A DNA stretch of 64,000 bases from an uncultured Lachnospiraceae bacterium (GCA_945919795.1 CAMEJJ010000016.1:1-64000); one strand, 5' to 3'. Positions 50,810 through 61,832 are shown, counted from the stretch's first letter. A program made the numbers and translations. The notes: generated from the letters alone by a model not told the origin.

Positions 50810-52016
50810 CTGCTACCTCTCCTTTTTGGTTGATCTCTTTATAAATACCGATACCAAGATCTATTATCAGTCCTGCATATAAAATTGCATAAACGGACAA
50901 AGGAATTACCGTCTGTTGTGCCAGATACAGCGTATAACCGGCAAAGGAGCATCCGATGGCAATTAACGGCACATAAAACTTTTTCGGATTGGAAAAAGCG
51001 ACAATAACAGATAATACATCTGCTAAAATTCCGTATCTTTCATGCATATGAGGCAGGAAAAATACAACTACCATAACAAAGAACATTCCCATACGTATAA
51101 TTAAATCTTTGGTAAATACAAAGTTTTTCTGTGCAATATAATACAATAAAACCATCAGAACAGCCAATGTAAAATAAATACCGGCATCCGCATATTCTCT
51201 TAAAAAGCTGTCAGTTCCGATAATCTGATATACATTGGGAAACTTGTGGGACAACTTATAAATATCCATTTCCCCATTTGCCTGAAACAGGTATACCGTT
51301 AACAGATCCCACAAATTCTTGCCGGCAATCCAGGACGGAATAATGCCGATAAAATATACAATCGGAAGCCATAAGAAATGCTGAATCTTCATTTTCTTTT
51401 TGACCCACAACAAAAGATAAAGAGGTGCGATAAATAGCGTCTGAAGCTTGAAGGCAAAAGCAACTCCATAAAAAATCAAAGAAATGCGAGGCTTGTCCCT
51501 TAACATATACAACAAAGACAACATCACAAAGCTTGTAAAGATGATATCACACTGTGCCCACATGGCGCTGTTTGCCACAATCGTAGGAACAAAAAGCATA
51601 ACGGTATATGCCATATAGCCGCTTTGCTTTTTGCCTGTCATGTCGTATACAATAAAACCTACAGCAATGGCTGCTACAAAATCAAAGAAAATGGAAACCA
51701 TTTTCATCAAAATCAGTGTATTAAAAAACGGGCAGATACTGATAAAAGACAAAATCAAAAGGTAGGGAGTTGTATAATCCACGTACTCAAACTCCGCACT
51801 CAGACCCTTAAATCCGCCCCCGGCTTCTCGTAGTGTTGCAACCCATGGCTCAAAAAACATCTTGTAGTCGCCGGCAACAACATCACGAAGTGCATAACGG
51901 ATATAACAACCAAAAACGGTTGCAAAAACCAAAAGCAGGATATCAAGAAATCCTATCTCAAAGTTTTTGATTTTAAATTTTTTTGTTACCAGTCCTCTTA
52001 AAAATTGATCTACCAT
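50799..52016 (-). CDS. GT-C-type membrane glycosyltransferase-like protein
   Basis: About 10 TM segments, AGDYKMFFEPWVATLRE...VDYTTPYLLIL, LPHMHERYGILADVLSV. Confidence 0.7.
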   Translation of the reverse strand: MVDQFLRGLVTKKFKIKNFEIGFLDILLLVFATVFGCYIRYALRDVVAGDYKMFFEPWVATLREAGGGFKGLSAEFEYVDYTTPYLLILSFISICPFFNTLILMKMVSIFFDFVAAIAVGFIVYDMTGKKQSGYMAYTVMLFVPTIVANSAMWAQCDIIFTSFVMLSLLYMLRDKPRISLIFYGVAFAFKLQTLFIAPLYLLLWVKKKMKIQHFLWLPIVYFIGIIPSWIAGKNLWDLLTVYLFQANGEMDIYKLSHKFPNVYQIIGTDSFLREYADAGIYFTLAVLMVLLYYIAQKNFVFTKDLIIRMGMFFVMVVVFFLPHMHERYGILADVLSVIVAFSNPKKFYVPLIAIGCSFAGYTLYLAQQTVIPLSVYAILYAGLIIDLGIGIYKEINQKGEVADAV

Positions 52017-52138
52017 ATATTCTCCGATTAATAATATAAATATCTGCTTTATCTCCACAGAGTCTTAAATTTATCTGACTCCCCATGCAAGATAGAGCAT
52101 AATTCTATGAAGAAAGCACAGATAGCTTTGATAATTAT

Positions 52139-53344
52139 TTATTTTTCGCAGTTTACCAGACGCAAAGTTTCTCTGGCGATAGCCAGCTCTTCGTTGGTAG
52201 GAACAACCATAACAGTTGTCTTACTATCCGGTGTGGAAATAGTGATTTCCTCCCCGCGAATTTTATTTGCTTCTTTATCAATCGTTACCCCAAGGTAACC
52301 TAAATATTCACAAACCATTTCTCTTGCCATGAAATTATTTTCACCGACACCGGCAGTAAAGGCAATCACATCAACGCCGTTCATGGCAGCTACATAAGCA
52401 CCGACATATTTTGCAACACGGTAGCTCCAGGTTTCTAAAGCGGTTTTTGCTTTTTCATTTCCTTCTTCTGCAGCATTTCCAAGATCACGGAAATCACTGG
52501 AAAGACCATCAGACAATCCCAGTACACCGGATTTCTTATTACAGATATTGATTACTTCTTCTGCACAAAGATTCTCTTTCTGGGAAATAAAACTGATGAT
52601 AGCAGGATCCAGATCCCCGGATCTTGTTCCCATAATCAATCCCTCTAACGGAGTAAGACCCATGGAAGTATCCACACACTGTCCGTTCTTGACAGCTGAT
52701 ACGGAAGCACCGTTTCCAAGATGACAAACAATGATTTTTAAATCTTCACGTTTTTTGCCTAAAATCTCAGCCACACGGTTGCTTACAAAATCATGGCTGG
52801 TACCATGGAAACCATAACGGCGGATTTTATATTTTTCATAGTAATCATAAGGCAGTCCGTATAAATATGCTTTTTTGGGCATGGTCTGATGAAATGCCGT
52901 ATCAAATACAGCAACCATAGGAACTCCGGGCATAATTTTTTTGCAGGAATTGATTCCAATCAAATTGGCCGGATTGTGCAAAGGTGCAAGATCATTGCAT
53001 TCCTCTACTGCTTTTAATACCTCATCATCGATGACAACGCTGCTGGCAAATTTTTCGCCACCATGAACAATTCTGTGTCCGACTGCGCCGATTTCGTCCA
53101 AAGATTTTACAACACCGACTTCGGGGTCAGTTAATTTTTCAATCACATATTTTACCGCTTCGGTATGATCAGGCATAGGTACCTCAGTTGTCACCTTGTC
53201 GCCACCTGCCGGCTGATGTGTAATGGCACTACCGTCAATCCCGATTCTTTCACATAATCCTTTTGCAAGAACTTTTTCACTTTCGCTGTCGATAAGCTGA
53301 TATTTTAAAGAAGAGCTACCGCAGTTGATTACCAAAATATTCAT
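52139..53344 (-). CDS. ackA: Acetate kinase
   Basis: MNILVINCGSSSLKYQLI, RYGFHGTSHDFV, HLGNGASVSAVKNGQCVDTSMGLTPLEG. Confidence 0.97.
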   Translation of the reverse strand: MNILVINCGSSSLKYQLIDSESEKVLAKGLCERIGIDGSAITHQPAGGDKVTTEVPMPDHTEAVKYVIEKLTDPEVGVVKSLDEIGAVGHRIVHGGEKFASSVVIDDEVLKAVEECNDLAPLHNPANLIGINSCKKIMPGVPMVAVFDTAFHQTMPKKAYLYGLPYDYYEKYKIRRYGFHGTSHDFVSNRVAEILGKKREDLKIIVCHLGNGASVSAVKNGQCVDTSMGLTPLEGLIMGTRSGDLDPAIISFISQKENLCAEEVINICNKKSGVLGLSDGLSSDFRDLGNAAEEGNEKAKTALETWSYRVAKYVGAYVAAMNGVDVIAFTAGVGENNFMAREMVCEYLGYLGVTIDKEANKIRGEEITISTPDSKTTVMVVPTNEELAIARETLRLVNCEK

Positions 53345-53424
53345 TTTTACAGCCTCTTTTCTTATTTTAATTTTCATTTTGTATATGATGAATTTACTAT
53401 TCTATCACAGACGCGTTCGATATC

Positions 53425-54870
53425 TTAGTATGCTCTGCCCCAGTAAACCATCTTCGTTGCCGGTTTGCCACAACAAACACAGGTGTCTGCAAGATTTTCC
53501 TGTTCAAACGGCATACAACGACTGGTTACTGCCAGTTTTTCTTTTATGATATCTTCACATTCACGGTTTCCGCACCACATTGCTTTTACAAATCCGGATT
53601 TTTCATTGAAGATCTTTTCAAATTCATCCATTGTTTTTGCAACGTAGGTATGTTGATCTCTGTGCTCTCTTGCTCTTTCCAACATTTCAACCTGCATTAA
53701 ATCAAGTAATTTAAGTACTTCGGTTTCCACGTCATCGAGTGTACATTCGATTTTTTCTCTTGTATCACGGCGAACCAGTATACATTTACCTGCTTCGATA
53801 TCTTTCGGTCCGATTTCCACACGAACCGGAACACCTCTCATTTCACATTCTGAGAATTTCCATCCGGGACTCTTATCTGAATCGTCCACCTTGACGCGAA
53901 GGTTACTGTCATGTGCTTTGCTCAAACGTTCTTTTAATTCATATGCTTTATCCAAAACGCCTTCTTTTTTCTGCTGAATCGGAACGATCATAACCTGAGT
54001 CGGAGCTACACGGGGCGGAAGAACAAGTCCTGAATTGTCACCATGAACCATGATAACAGCACCAATCAATCTGGTTGTCATACCCCAGGACGTCTGATGA
54101 ACATATTTTAATGTATTGTCTTTATCCGTAAACTGAATACCGAATGCCTTAGCAAATCCATCGCCGAAGTTGTGGCTTGTTCCGGATTGTAATGCCTTTC
54201 CATCATGCATTAACGCTTCAATCGTGTATGTAGATTCTGCTCCGGCAAATTTTTCTTTATCTGTTTTCTTTCCTTTAATAACAGGAATCGCTAAAACCTC
54301 TTCGCAGAATTTTGCATAGACATTGAGCATCTGAATGGTTCTTTCTTCTGCTTCCTCTGCAGTAGCATGTGCCGTATGACCTTCCTGCCATAAGAATTCA
54401 CGGCTTCTTAAAAACGGTCTGGTTTCTTTTTCCCAACGTACAACCGAGCACCACTGATTGTATACTTTGGGCAGATCTCTGTATGAATGAATATCATTTT
54501 TATAGAAATCACAGAATAAGGTTTCAGATGTCGGTCTTACACACATTCTCTCCTGTAATGGCTGAAGTCCTCCATGAGTAACCCATGCTACTTCCGGTGC
54601 AAAACCTTCTACGTGGTCTTTTTCTTTTTGTAAAAGACTTTCCGGAATAAACATCGGCAGATATACATTTTCTACTCCGGTTTCTTTAAAACGGGCATCT
54701 AACTGCTTCTGGATTAATTCCCAAATTGCGTATCCGGCGGGTTTAAAAACCATACACCCTTTTACACTTGTATAATCAATCAATTCTGCTTTTTTTACAA
54801 CGTCTGTATACCATTGTGCAAAATCGTCTTCCATAGCTGTTATCGCTTCTACTAGTTTCTTCTCAGCCAT
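53425..54870 (-). CDS. proS: Proline--tRNA ligase
   Basis: [29 protein letters not shown]-terminal Zn-binding [18 protein letters not shown]. Confidence 0.96.
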   Translation of the reverse strand: MAEKKLVEAITAMEDDFAQWYTDVVKKAELIDYTSVKGCMVFKPAGYAIWELIQKQLDARFKETGVENVYLPMFIPESLLQKEKDHVEGFAPEVAWVTHGGLQPLQERMCVRPTSETLFCDFYKNDIHSYRDLPKVYNQWCSVVRWEKETRPFLRSREFLWQEGHTAHATAEEAEERTIQMLNVYAKFCEEVLAIPVIKGKKTDKEKFAGAESTYTIEALMHDGKALQSGTSHNFGDGFAKAFGIQFTDKDNTLKYVHQTSWGMTTRLIGAVIMVHGDNSGLVLPPRVAPTQVMIVPIQQKKEGVLDKAYELKERLSKAHDSNLRVKVDDSDKSPGWKFSECEMRGVPVRVEIGPKDIEAGKCILVRRDTREKIECTLDDVETEVLKLLDLMQVEMLERAREHRDQHTYVAKTMDEFEKIFNEKSGFVKAMWCGNRECEDIIKEKLAVTSRCMPFEQENLADTCVCCGKPATKMVYWGRAY

Positions 54871-55003
54871 TTTTCTTTCCCTTTCTGTTTCAATATTGTC
54901 TGCAAATTATGATAAATGCGTTTTATCTCTCAAAACGGACATAAAACGGCAGTCTTTTTTCACAGCCTAATCAGTTTCATTTTATGCACTATACTTATAT
55001 TTG

Positions 55004-56047
55004 TCAATGATAAAGCCTTTTGTACAACTCGAATAAAGTCAATAAATACAAGGGTCCCCACAACACGCCTGTTGTTCCGAATGCTTTCATCCCGATATAG
55101 ACGGATGCTAATATTCCGATTGGCCAGATTCCCATGCTTTTTCCGATGAATTTTGGCTCAAGCAATTCCCTGGCTATTGCAGAAACCACAAAGGTAAAAA
55201 GTAAAATCAATGCTTCCAGTTCATTTCCCATGAGCAACTGGAAAACGGCAAGCGGCAATAAAACCATGGCTGTTCCGATAAACGGAAGCATATCCAGAAA
55301 GCCGGTAAACAGTGCCCACAAATAAGGAAAGGTATAATCACAAATCAAAAATCCCACAAAACAAATCAAGCTGATAATTAACATGATTTCTATCTGTGCC
55401 AAAAGATATTTACCGACAGTCCGGATTAGTTTTCCTACCATCAAAGTCATTTCTCCAAAAAAAGGGATCTTTTGGGTTTTTTCCAGAATCCGATCATAAT
55501 CCTGTGCAAACAGGACTGCGGCAATGATGGTTACGATCAAAAACATAAAACCGGAAAACAGTGTTTTTCCATATGAAAATGTCTGACCGACAATTCCGGG
55601 CAATAAATCCTTTTCCAGATTTTCAATCAGAATATCCACTCTGTCAATAATCAGATTTTCTACATAAATAGAATTAATTCCCAAATTTTTTTCTATAGAA
55701 CAACAGCTTTCATGTATAAATCCCGAAATGCTTCTTTCATATATTCCCAGATGGAGAACAAATTCTTTGAAACGGAAGAAACCTTTCATACCGATATACC
55801 AGACAAGTACCAAGACGATAGAAAGAAGCAAAAATAAGAACAGACCGGATAAAAACCCTTTATTGATTTTGGTCTTTTTATGAAGAAACAGAAGAGGTTT
55901 TCGAATGATATAGACATAGATTCCCGCTATCACAAAGGGCAGAATAAATACGACAATATATTTGATTAAAAGAAAAATACCAACCGCTGCCAGAACAAAA
56001 TAAATTTCCTTTTGATGTTTTTTAATATCATAATAAAAAGATCCCAT
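55004..56047 (-). CDS. AI-2E family transporter/permease (YtvI-like)
   Basis: Multi-TM, TGFLDMLPFIGTAMVLLPLA, LEPKFIGKSMGIWPIGILASVYIGMKAFGTTGVLWGPL. Confidence 0.88.
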   Translation of the reverse strand: MGSFYYDIKKHQKEIYFVLAAVGIFLLIKYIVVFILPFVIAGIYVYIIRKPLLFLHKKTKINKGFLSGLFLFLLLSIVLVLVWYIGMKGFFRFKEFVLHLGIYERSISGFIHESCCSIEKNLGINSIYVENLIIDRVDILIENLEKDLLPGIVGQTFSYGKTLFSGFMFLIVTIIAAVLFAQDYDRILEKTQKIPFFGEMTLMVGKLIRTVGKYLLAQIEIMLIISLICFVGFLICDYTFPYLWALFTGFLDMLPFIGTAMVLLPLAVFQLLMGNELEALILLFTFVVSAIARELLEPKFIGKSMGIWPIGILASVYIGMKAFGTTGVLWGPLYLLTLFELYKRLYH

Positions 56048-56071
56048 ACTATCACCTTTTGATAGTATGGG
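56043..56071 (-). promoter_or_regulatory. Perfect 11-bp hairpin containing the transporter start codon, RBS in loop
   Basis: Minus strand CCCATACTATC-AAAAGGT-GATAGTATGGG. Confidence 0.85.
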
Positions 56072-56085
56072 AAATCCGTTTTCTT

Positions 56086-56841
56086 TTATTCTGTTACATT
56101 TTGTAAAATTGTTTTTTGGGGTTTTATGGTAAAAGCCAAGGGTTTTTTACTTGAAGGATGCCGAAATTGTATTGTCTGAGCACATAGTGCCACGTCAGGC
56201 ACACAAAGTTTTTGGCTTACCTGTTTTGACAGGCTTGTTCCGTATTTTAAATCTCCTAAAAGCGGCATTTTTGCATGGGAAAACTGCACCCGGATTTGAT
56301 GATGTCTGCCGGTATGAAGATCTATTTTAACGTATAAAATGTATCCCTGATCTATTTTTTCCTTTTTTGTAATGGTATATGTCAGTTCAGCCTTTTTTGC
56401 TGCTTTTACAGCTTCTTTATTATTTGCCGATACAACTTTTGACAAATTTGTTTTGGAATCTTTTTGTAAATAGTCAGTCAGGGTAATCTGTTCTCCAACC
56501 AGATGTAACTCCTTCTCTTTCCAAAAAGAATTATCCGAATCCGATCTGTCTTCTAAAAATACCGCAGCCAGATACTGTTTTTTCATTGTTTTATCTGCAA
56601 TCTGTTGATTTAGCACAGCTGTCGCCTTGGAATTTTTACCAAATACCAAAACACCCTCAACCGGCTGGTCTAAACGTTGTATCAGACCAAGATAGGGCTC
56701 TTTTTTCCCTTCTTTTGCCAGATAATTCTTCAATTCGGAAACAACATCCATTTTTGCAAATCCGCCTGTTTGTGTTGCTATTCCCGCAGGCTTGTAACAC
56801 ACCAGAATATCGTTGTCTTCATATAGGATCTGTGTTTGCAT
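56086..56841 (-). CDS. RluA-family pseudouridine synthase
   Basis: LIQRLDQPVEGVLVFGKN, HTGRHHQIRVQFSHAKMPLLGDLKYG. Confidence 0.92.
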   Translation of the reverse strand: MQTQILYEDNDILVCYKPAGIATQTGGFAKMDVVSELKNYLAKEGKKEPYLGLIQRLDQPVEGVLVFGKNSKATAVLNQQIADKTMKKQYLAAVFLEDRSDSDNSFWKEKELHLVGEQITLTDYLQKDSKTNLSKVVSANNKEAVKAAKKAELTYTITKKEKIDQGYILYVKIDLHTGRHHQIRVQFSHAKMPLLGDLKYGTSLSKQVSQKLCVPDVALCAQTIQFRHPSSKKPLAFTIKPQKTILQNVTE

Positions 56842-56855
56842 AATCTTTTACCTTT

Positions 56856-57551
56856 TTAAGCCTTAAACCGATATCCCACACCCCAGATGGTTTCAATATA
56901 TTGCGGCTTGGAAGTATCGTACTCAATTTTTTCACGGATTTTCTTGATATGGACGGTAACCGTTGCAATATCTCCAATGGATTCCATATCCCAGATTTCA
57001 CGGAACAACTCATCTTTTGTAAATACATGATTCGGATTTTCTGCTAAAAATGTCAGCAAATCAAATTCCTTGGTTGTAAAAATCTTCTCCTCACCGTTGA
57101 TAAATACCCGTCGTGCTGTTTTATCAATCTTGATTCCACGAATTTCCACAATATCATTGCTTTTTTGTGTGGAACCTACCAGACGTTCATATCTGGATAA
57201 GTGTGCTTTCACTCTTGCGACCAGCTCACTGGGACTGAATGGTTTGGTCATATAGTCATCCGCTCCTAATCCCAGACCACGTATTTTATCAATATCATCT
57301 TTTTTTGCAGAAACCATTAAAATAGGAATATTTTTTTCTTCTCGAACCTGCTTACAAATATCATATCCATCTACACCGGGCAACATTAAATCCAGTACCA
57401 AAAGATCAATGCTTTCCTTTAATGCTACTTCTAAACCTTTGGTTCCGTCATTTTCAATGAGCACTTCATATCCGCTCATTTCCAGATAATCCTTTTCCAA
57501 ATCTGCAATTGCTTCTTCATCTTCAATAATCAAAATTTTACTCATCGTCAT
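56856..57551 (-). CDS. OmpR-family response regulator
   Basis: ILIIEDEEAIADLEKDYLE, LVLDLMLPGVDG, winged-helix TVTVHIKKIREKIE. Confidence 0.95.
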   Translation of the reverse strand: MTMSKILIIEDEEAIADLEKDYLEMSGYEVLIENDGTKGLEVALKESIDLLVLDLMLPGVDGYDICKQVREEKNIPILMVSAKKDDIDKIRGLGLGADDYMTKPFSPSELVARVKAHLSRYERLVGSTQKSNDIVEIRGIKIDKTARRVFINGEEKIFTTKEFDLLTFLAENPNHVFTKDELFREIWDMESIGDIATVTVHIKKIREKIEYDTSKPQYIETIWGVGYRFKA

Positions 57552-58701
57552 CCACCTCTTTATACTTTCTTAAAACAAAGTGCATACAGGTTCCTTCGCC
57601 TTCTTTGCTGGTTGCCCATATATATCCACCATGATCTTCAATAATTTTTTTCACAATTGACAAACCGATACCGCTTCCGCCACGGGAAGAGTTACGGGAT
57701 GCATCCGTTCTGTAAAAACGCTCAAATATACGACCTAAATCCCTTGCGGCAATGCCTCGTCCATTGTCTTCTATTTCAATCCGGATGGAATCGATATCAT
57801 CCAACAGACGTATTTCAATCATGCCCTGCTCTTTTGTCAGGTCTTTATCCATATATTTTATACTGTTTCCGATAATATTATTGATAACCCGTTTCATCTG
57901 TTCCGGATCGGCAATAACAATGGTATCATCCGGAATGAGATTATCAAAGTTGAGTTTGATATTTTTGGATTCCAAATCCAGTCCGACTTCATCTACACAA
58001 TCTTCAAAATATTCACTGACATTAATTCTCTGGAAGTTGTAAAGGATCCGGTTATTATCAATTTTGGAATAGATTGTCAGTTCATTAATCAACCGATCCA
58101 TATCATTTGCTTTGTTGTAGATGGTCTTAATATACCGATCCATCTTTTCCGGAGTATCGGCAACTCCGTCCATGATACCTTCCACATACCCCTTAATGGA
58201 TGTAATCGGAGTCTTTAAATCATGGGAGATATTGCTGACAAGTTCTCGGTTGTGCTCCTCATTTTCCATCATTTCGGTGGTCGATTCCTTTAATTTTAAG
58301 CGCATCTCTTCATAATTATTAAAGACTTCTCCCATTTCACTGTCATATTTGTTTTCCATCCGATAATCCAGATTGCCTTCGGCTATTTTTTTCATCGCAA
58401 CATTCAATTCGGAAATCGGCCGGACAATTTCTTTGTACACATATCTTCTGACAACAAGCATACAGATTACCAGAATAATAATTACGGATATCAGGGTATC
58501 CATGATAAAAAATCGTAAAATTGATGGGTCAACTTTGTCCCGAAACGCCGAACCCATGGTAGCTTCGAAATAACCCTTAATTCCCATTAATGAACAAAAG
58601 ATTAAAATGTTCGGAACAATGACCATAAAAAAGCAGGTAATAATAATTTTTGCATTTAAGGAAAGCTGCTTTTTTTCTTTCTTCATTTTTTCACCTTCCA
58701 T
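57538..58701 (-). CDS. Sensor histidine kinase with HAMP domain
   Basis: LVSNISHDLKTPITSIKGYVEGI, GNSIKYMD, DNGRGIAARDLGRIFERFYR, GGSGIGLSIVKKI. Confidence 0.95.
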   Translation of the reverse strand: MEGEKMKKEKKQLSLNAKIIITCFFMVIVPNILIFCSLMGIKGYFEATMGSAFRDKVDPSILRFFIMDTLISVIIILVICMLVVRRYVYKEIVRPISELNVAMKKIAEGNLDYRMENKYDSEMGEVFNNYEEMRLKLKESTTEMMENEEHNRELVSNISHDLKTPITSIKGYVEGIMDGVADTPEKMDRYIKTIYNKANDMDRLINELTIYSKIDNNRILYNFQRINVSEYFEDCVDEVGLDLESKNIKLNFDNLIPDDTIVIADPEQMKRVINNIIGNSIKYMDKDLTKEQGMIEIRLLDDIDSIRIEIEDNGRGIAARDLGRIFERFYRTDASRNSSRGGSGIGLSIVKKIIEDHGGYIWATSKEGEGTCMHFVLRKYKEVDDDE

Positions 58702-58810
58702 ACTTTAATCTGATTGTGCATATTTTTAGAAGTACTCATCTATTTTCCATGCCTTTATCAGATACATTATGCTTTTTCCCATATACCAAATTTTATTTGA
58801 TAAAACTAGG

Positions 58811-58853
58811 AAATGCTGTTGGAATAAATGAATTCTCCAACAGCATTTTTATT
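58811..58853. terminator. Intrinsic terminator hairpin
   Basis: AAATGCTGTTGGA / TCCAACAGCATTT 13-bp perfect stem then TTATT. Confidence 0.75.
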
Positions 58854-58975
58854 ATATATGTTTTATTAGAAATATGTCTATGTAATTAAGAGTAATATTA
58901 GACATTTTAGAAAAATTTTATTCAATTATTGATTATTTCCGATCGTTTCCTATTTTATAGCTATTCATAATCTTT

Positions 58976-59245
58976 TTATAGCCATTCATAATCTCCGCCG
59001 GTAACAGCCAGACTCAGCAATGTGTCAAATTTTTCTACATCCTCCTCGCCTTCTACAACCTGAATGAGCTTAGCCGCTTCTTTTGCCTGCGGCATTTCTT
59101 CATCAGGACCAATTTCCATATCCGGCTCTTCTCCGCAATAAGGACACACAATTCTGGGTCCGATTTTTAAGTCCAGAAATCGGTTACTGCAATCCTCACA
59201 TTCATAAAATCCGCAAAGTTTTGTTCCATCCGGTACGTAAAACAT
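58976..59245 (-). CDS. Small zinc-ribbon-like protein
   Basis: CEDCSNRF...CPYCGEEPDMEIGPDEEMPQ. Confidence 0.7.
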   Translation of the reverse strand: MFYVPDGTKLCGFYECEDCSNRFLDLKIGPRIVCPYCGEEPDMEIGPDEEMPQAKEAAKLIQVVEGEEDVEKFDTLLSLAVTGGDYEWL

Positions 59246-59348
59246 GGGGTTCCTCCAATATTAAAAAGATAATCATTTTTGTATATGTATTTGCTAAATG
59301 AGTAAAACACATTTCGTTTTACTGCTATTTATATTTTAACCTCAAGAT

Positions 59349-60959
59349 CTATAAAATCAATCCCATTTTTTCTTGTATTTTTTTACCGGCTTTGTAATAA
59401 GAAAAATTAAAATCCAGAATTCCCATTTCCGTATTTATTTCCTGATATTTACGCATTTTCTCATATACCCAGGGTCTCTTAATATATGAGCCGTCTTGGT
59501 CAATTTTGTGATCATTATAAATTTCACCATTTGCTTTTAAATATGCATCATATTCTTCTTTATTTTCCGAATAAATTTTTTCAAACTGTGCACTCTCTAA
59601 GTATGTCGGAATGGCATCTGTTCCCAAGTTCAAAAGATAGTGAATATCAACATCTGCTTTTTTATCTGCCAGATTATATTTTGCAATCAAGTATCCGGGG
59701 CGTGCTAAAGAAAGAGAAATATACAAAACAGCCACAACAATCATTGCATATTGAAATAGTCGGAAGGAATTCTTCCATATTGTAATGACGCATCCCAACA
59801 TAACGATTCCAATTACCAAAATTCCCCATAAAGTCATCAATCTCAAATATGTCATCTGATAAACCTGAATATATAATATCATTCGAAAGACACTGGACGA
59901 AAGCATAATATAAGTACAGGCGGAAAAAATCGTAAGTATTATTTTTAAAATCAAATTGTCCCGGAATTTTCCGATACATACAAACAAAACAATTAAATTA
60001 ATCAGACATACTGCAAGAAGTTGATAAAAGCCTTCATGTGCATAAGTCGCATAAGTATATCCGTCCGGTAATTGAAATCCCCCTATAAAGAGATATAAAA
60101 TCTGTACCACAGAAAAAACCAAATAAATCACAGTAGATAATGATAAAAATGTTATGGCCAAAAGTGGCTCCCAATTGCGCCCTTCTTTTGTCTCTTCTTT
60201 AATCTTTTCGTCCGCAAAATAGCCTAAAATGGCAAAACTTCCAATAATACCACAAACCAATAGGAAAAAGAGCCAAATCGGATTTTCCGGCAAACGAATT
60301 TTTTCAAATACATTTTTAAACATATTTCCAAATACTGCGTCCGCACTGACTAGAAGAGCTGTAACGACCATAACAAAAGGAATTCCCAACAGAATACCCA
60401 GCCAGACATATTTTGTCTTCGATGATTTTTCTTCTTCTTCTTTGTCAGAGAAGTAATTAAACAACGATTTAAAGAATCCATTTAAATAACCAATCGGAAC
60501 GAAAACTGCATTGATTAATTCTTTTAAATATTTTGGAAATCCCCATTTTGATGTATCACAAAAGGCCGATAGTAACCAACTGAATATCAATAGAATAATG
60601 CCGCAAACATTGAAAAAAATTAAATATCCGTCCCCGGTTAAACAACTACTAATTCCCAATAGAACAATACCCAGAATATAGAAAATACTTTGCTTTTTAA
60701 TTGTAATTCCTAATTTTTTAACTGCACCTATAATTCCGACACCTGTAACGATTGCCAGAATTGGCATTGTAATTCCGTGGAATCCTTTATACAAGCTGAT
60801 GGTAAAAAGTATTCCATATAATAAACAACCTATGCCAAAGGGGAAAAAGTGATTTACCATTTCCGTGTATTTTGTATTTCTTTCATAATACATTTGAATG
60901 GCTGTTTGATTTATTTCCATATGCTTATTTTCTATATTCGTTTCTGTACTCGTTTCCAT
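59349..60959 (-). CDS. Multipass membrane protein, DUF4173/DUF4153-like
   Basis: Many TM segments; LLVSADAVFGNMFKNVFEK; YATYAHEGFYQLLAVCLINL. Confidence 0.75.
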   Translation of the reverse strand: METSTETNIENKHMEINQTAIQMYYERNTKYTEMVNHFFPFGIGCLLYGILFTISLYKGFHGITMPILAIVTGVGIIGAVKKLGITIKKQSIFYILGIVLLGISSCLTGDGYLIFFNVCGIILLIFSWLLSAFCDTSKWGFPKYLKELINAVFVPIGYLNGFFKSLFNYFSDKEEEEKSSKTKYVWLGILLGIPFVMVVTALLVSADAVFGNMFKNVFEKIRLPENPIWLFFLLVCGIIGSFAILGYFADEKIKEETKEGRNWEPLLAITFLSLSTVIYLVFSVVQILYLFIGGFQLPDGYTYATYAHEGFYQLLAVCLINLIVLFVCIGKFRDNLILKIILTIFSACTYIMLSSSVFRMILYIQVYQMTYLRLMTLWGILVIGIVMLGCVITIWKNSFRLFQYAMIVVAVLYISLSLARPGYLIAKYNLADKKADVDIHYLLNLGTDAIPTYLESAQFEKIYSENKEEYDAYLKANGEIYNDHKIDQDGSYIKRPWVYEKMRKYQEINTEMGILDFNFSYYKAGKKIQEKMGLIL

Positions 60960-60985
60960 ATTATTTCCTTCTTTCTCATGAAAAA

Positions 60986-61198
60986 TCAGTTAACTTCTTC
61001 ATCTTTCCATTCCAAGATATCGCCCGGCTGACAATCCAATACTTTACATATTTTATCCAAAGTCTCTACCCGGATTGCCTTTGCTTTTCCATTTTTTAAA
61101 ACAGACATGTTAGCCAGAGTAATGCCCACCTGATCAGCCAAATCAGAGACCTTCATTTTTCTTTTTGCTAACATTACATCAATATTGATAATAATCAT
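60986..61198 (-). CDS. Small XRE-type HTH regulator (YozG-like)
   Basis: VSDLADQVGITLANMSVLKNGKAKAIRVETLDKICKVLDCQPGDILEW. Confidence 0.92.
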   Translation of the reverse strand: MIIINIDVMLAKRKMKVSDLADQVGITLANMSVLKNGKAKAIRVETLDKICKVLDCQPGDILEWKDEEVN

Positions 61199-61215
61199 CT
61201 TTTGCCTCCCGATTG

Positions 61216-61710
61216 CTAAATTGTCAAATCATTTTCCTCTTTCATAGCTGCTGCCTTATACACCAGATGCGACAACGCTGCTGCTGCAACCGTGACAACA
61301 ACACCGGCAAAGACAACAAATAGAATTAAAACTTCTACGACCCCTGTACTCATACCAAGTGCAAACAAAATGCCTCCTGCAACAAAAATATAAACCGAAT
61401 CCATTACAGCAAGTAATGCAATATTTTTTAGCATTTTTGCATTGATTTCAGAAAACGAATTATCTTTTCCGATTTCTGTAGAAATTCTCCATCCGCACAA
61501 CAACACCAGATAACAGGGAATAGCACTCATCCACAAAATAATCAGCCATGGCCAATAGGCATCTTCATATTGTGGAAAATCTCCCACCAAAGCCTTTCCC
61601 CATACCGGTAAAAAATAGAAATAAATTAATAATCCACATACAGCCAATCCGATAATAATTGCCTTAAGTGAATTTGCCAAACCTTTCTGACTCATAATAA
61701 ATCCTCCCAT
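61216..61710 (-). CDS. DUF2975 family membrane protein
   Basis: Four TM segments, WRISTEIGKDNSFSEINAKMLKNIALLAVMDSV; directly upstream of XRE gene. Confidence 0.8.
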   Translation of the reverse strand: MGGFIMSQKGLANSLKAIIIGLAVCGLLIYFYFLPVWGKALVGDFPQYEDAYWPWLIILWMSAIPCYLVLLCGWRISTEIGKDNSFSEINAKMLKNIALLAVMDSVYIFVAGGILFALGMSTGVVEVLILFVVFAGVVVTVAAAALSHLVYKAAAMKEENDLTI

Positions 61711-61741
61711 ATTTGGTAAATTTTTCTACGATTATGGTGAT

Positions 61742-61770
61742 ACTATAACATTGAACATCAGATAAGTCAA
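61742..61770 (-). promoter_or_regulatory. SigmaA-type promoter of DUF2975/XRE/DUF4173 module
   Basis: Minus strand TTGACT - 17 nt - TATAGT. Confidence 0.7.
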
Positions 61771-61832
61771 TAAATATTTATCGTATTACAATAAATTATT
61801 GTTGTGAATTGAGATTTGCTTGTTTCGTCGAT

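Noticed and set aside
54871-55003. Possible T-box leader upstream of proS
   Set aside because: Short intergenic region without the conserved GGGUGGNACCGCG antiterminator box.
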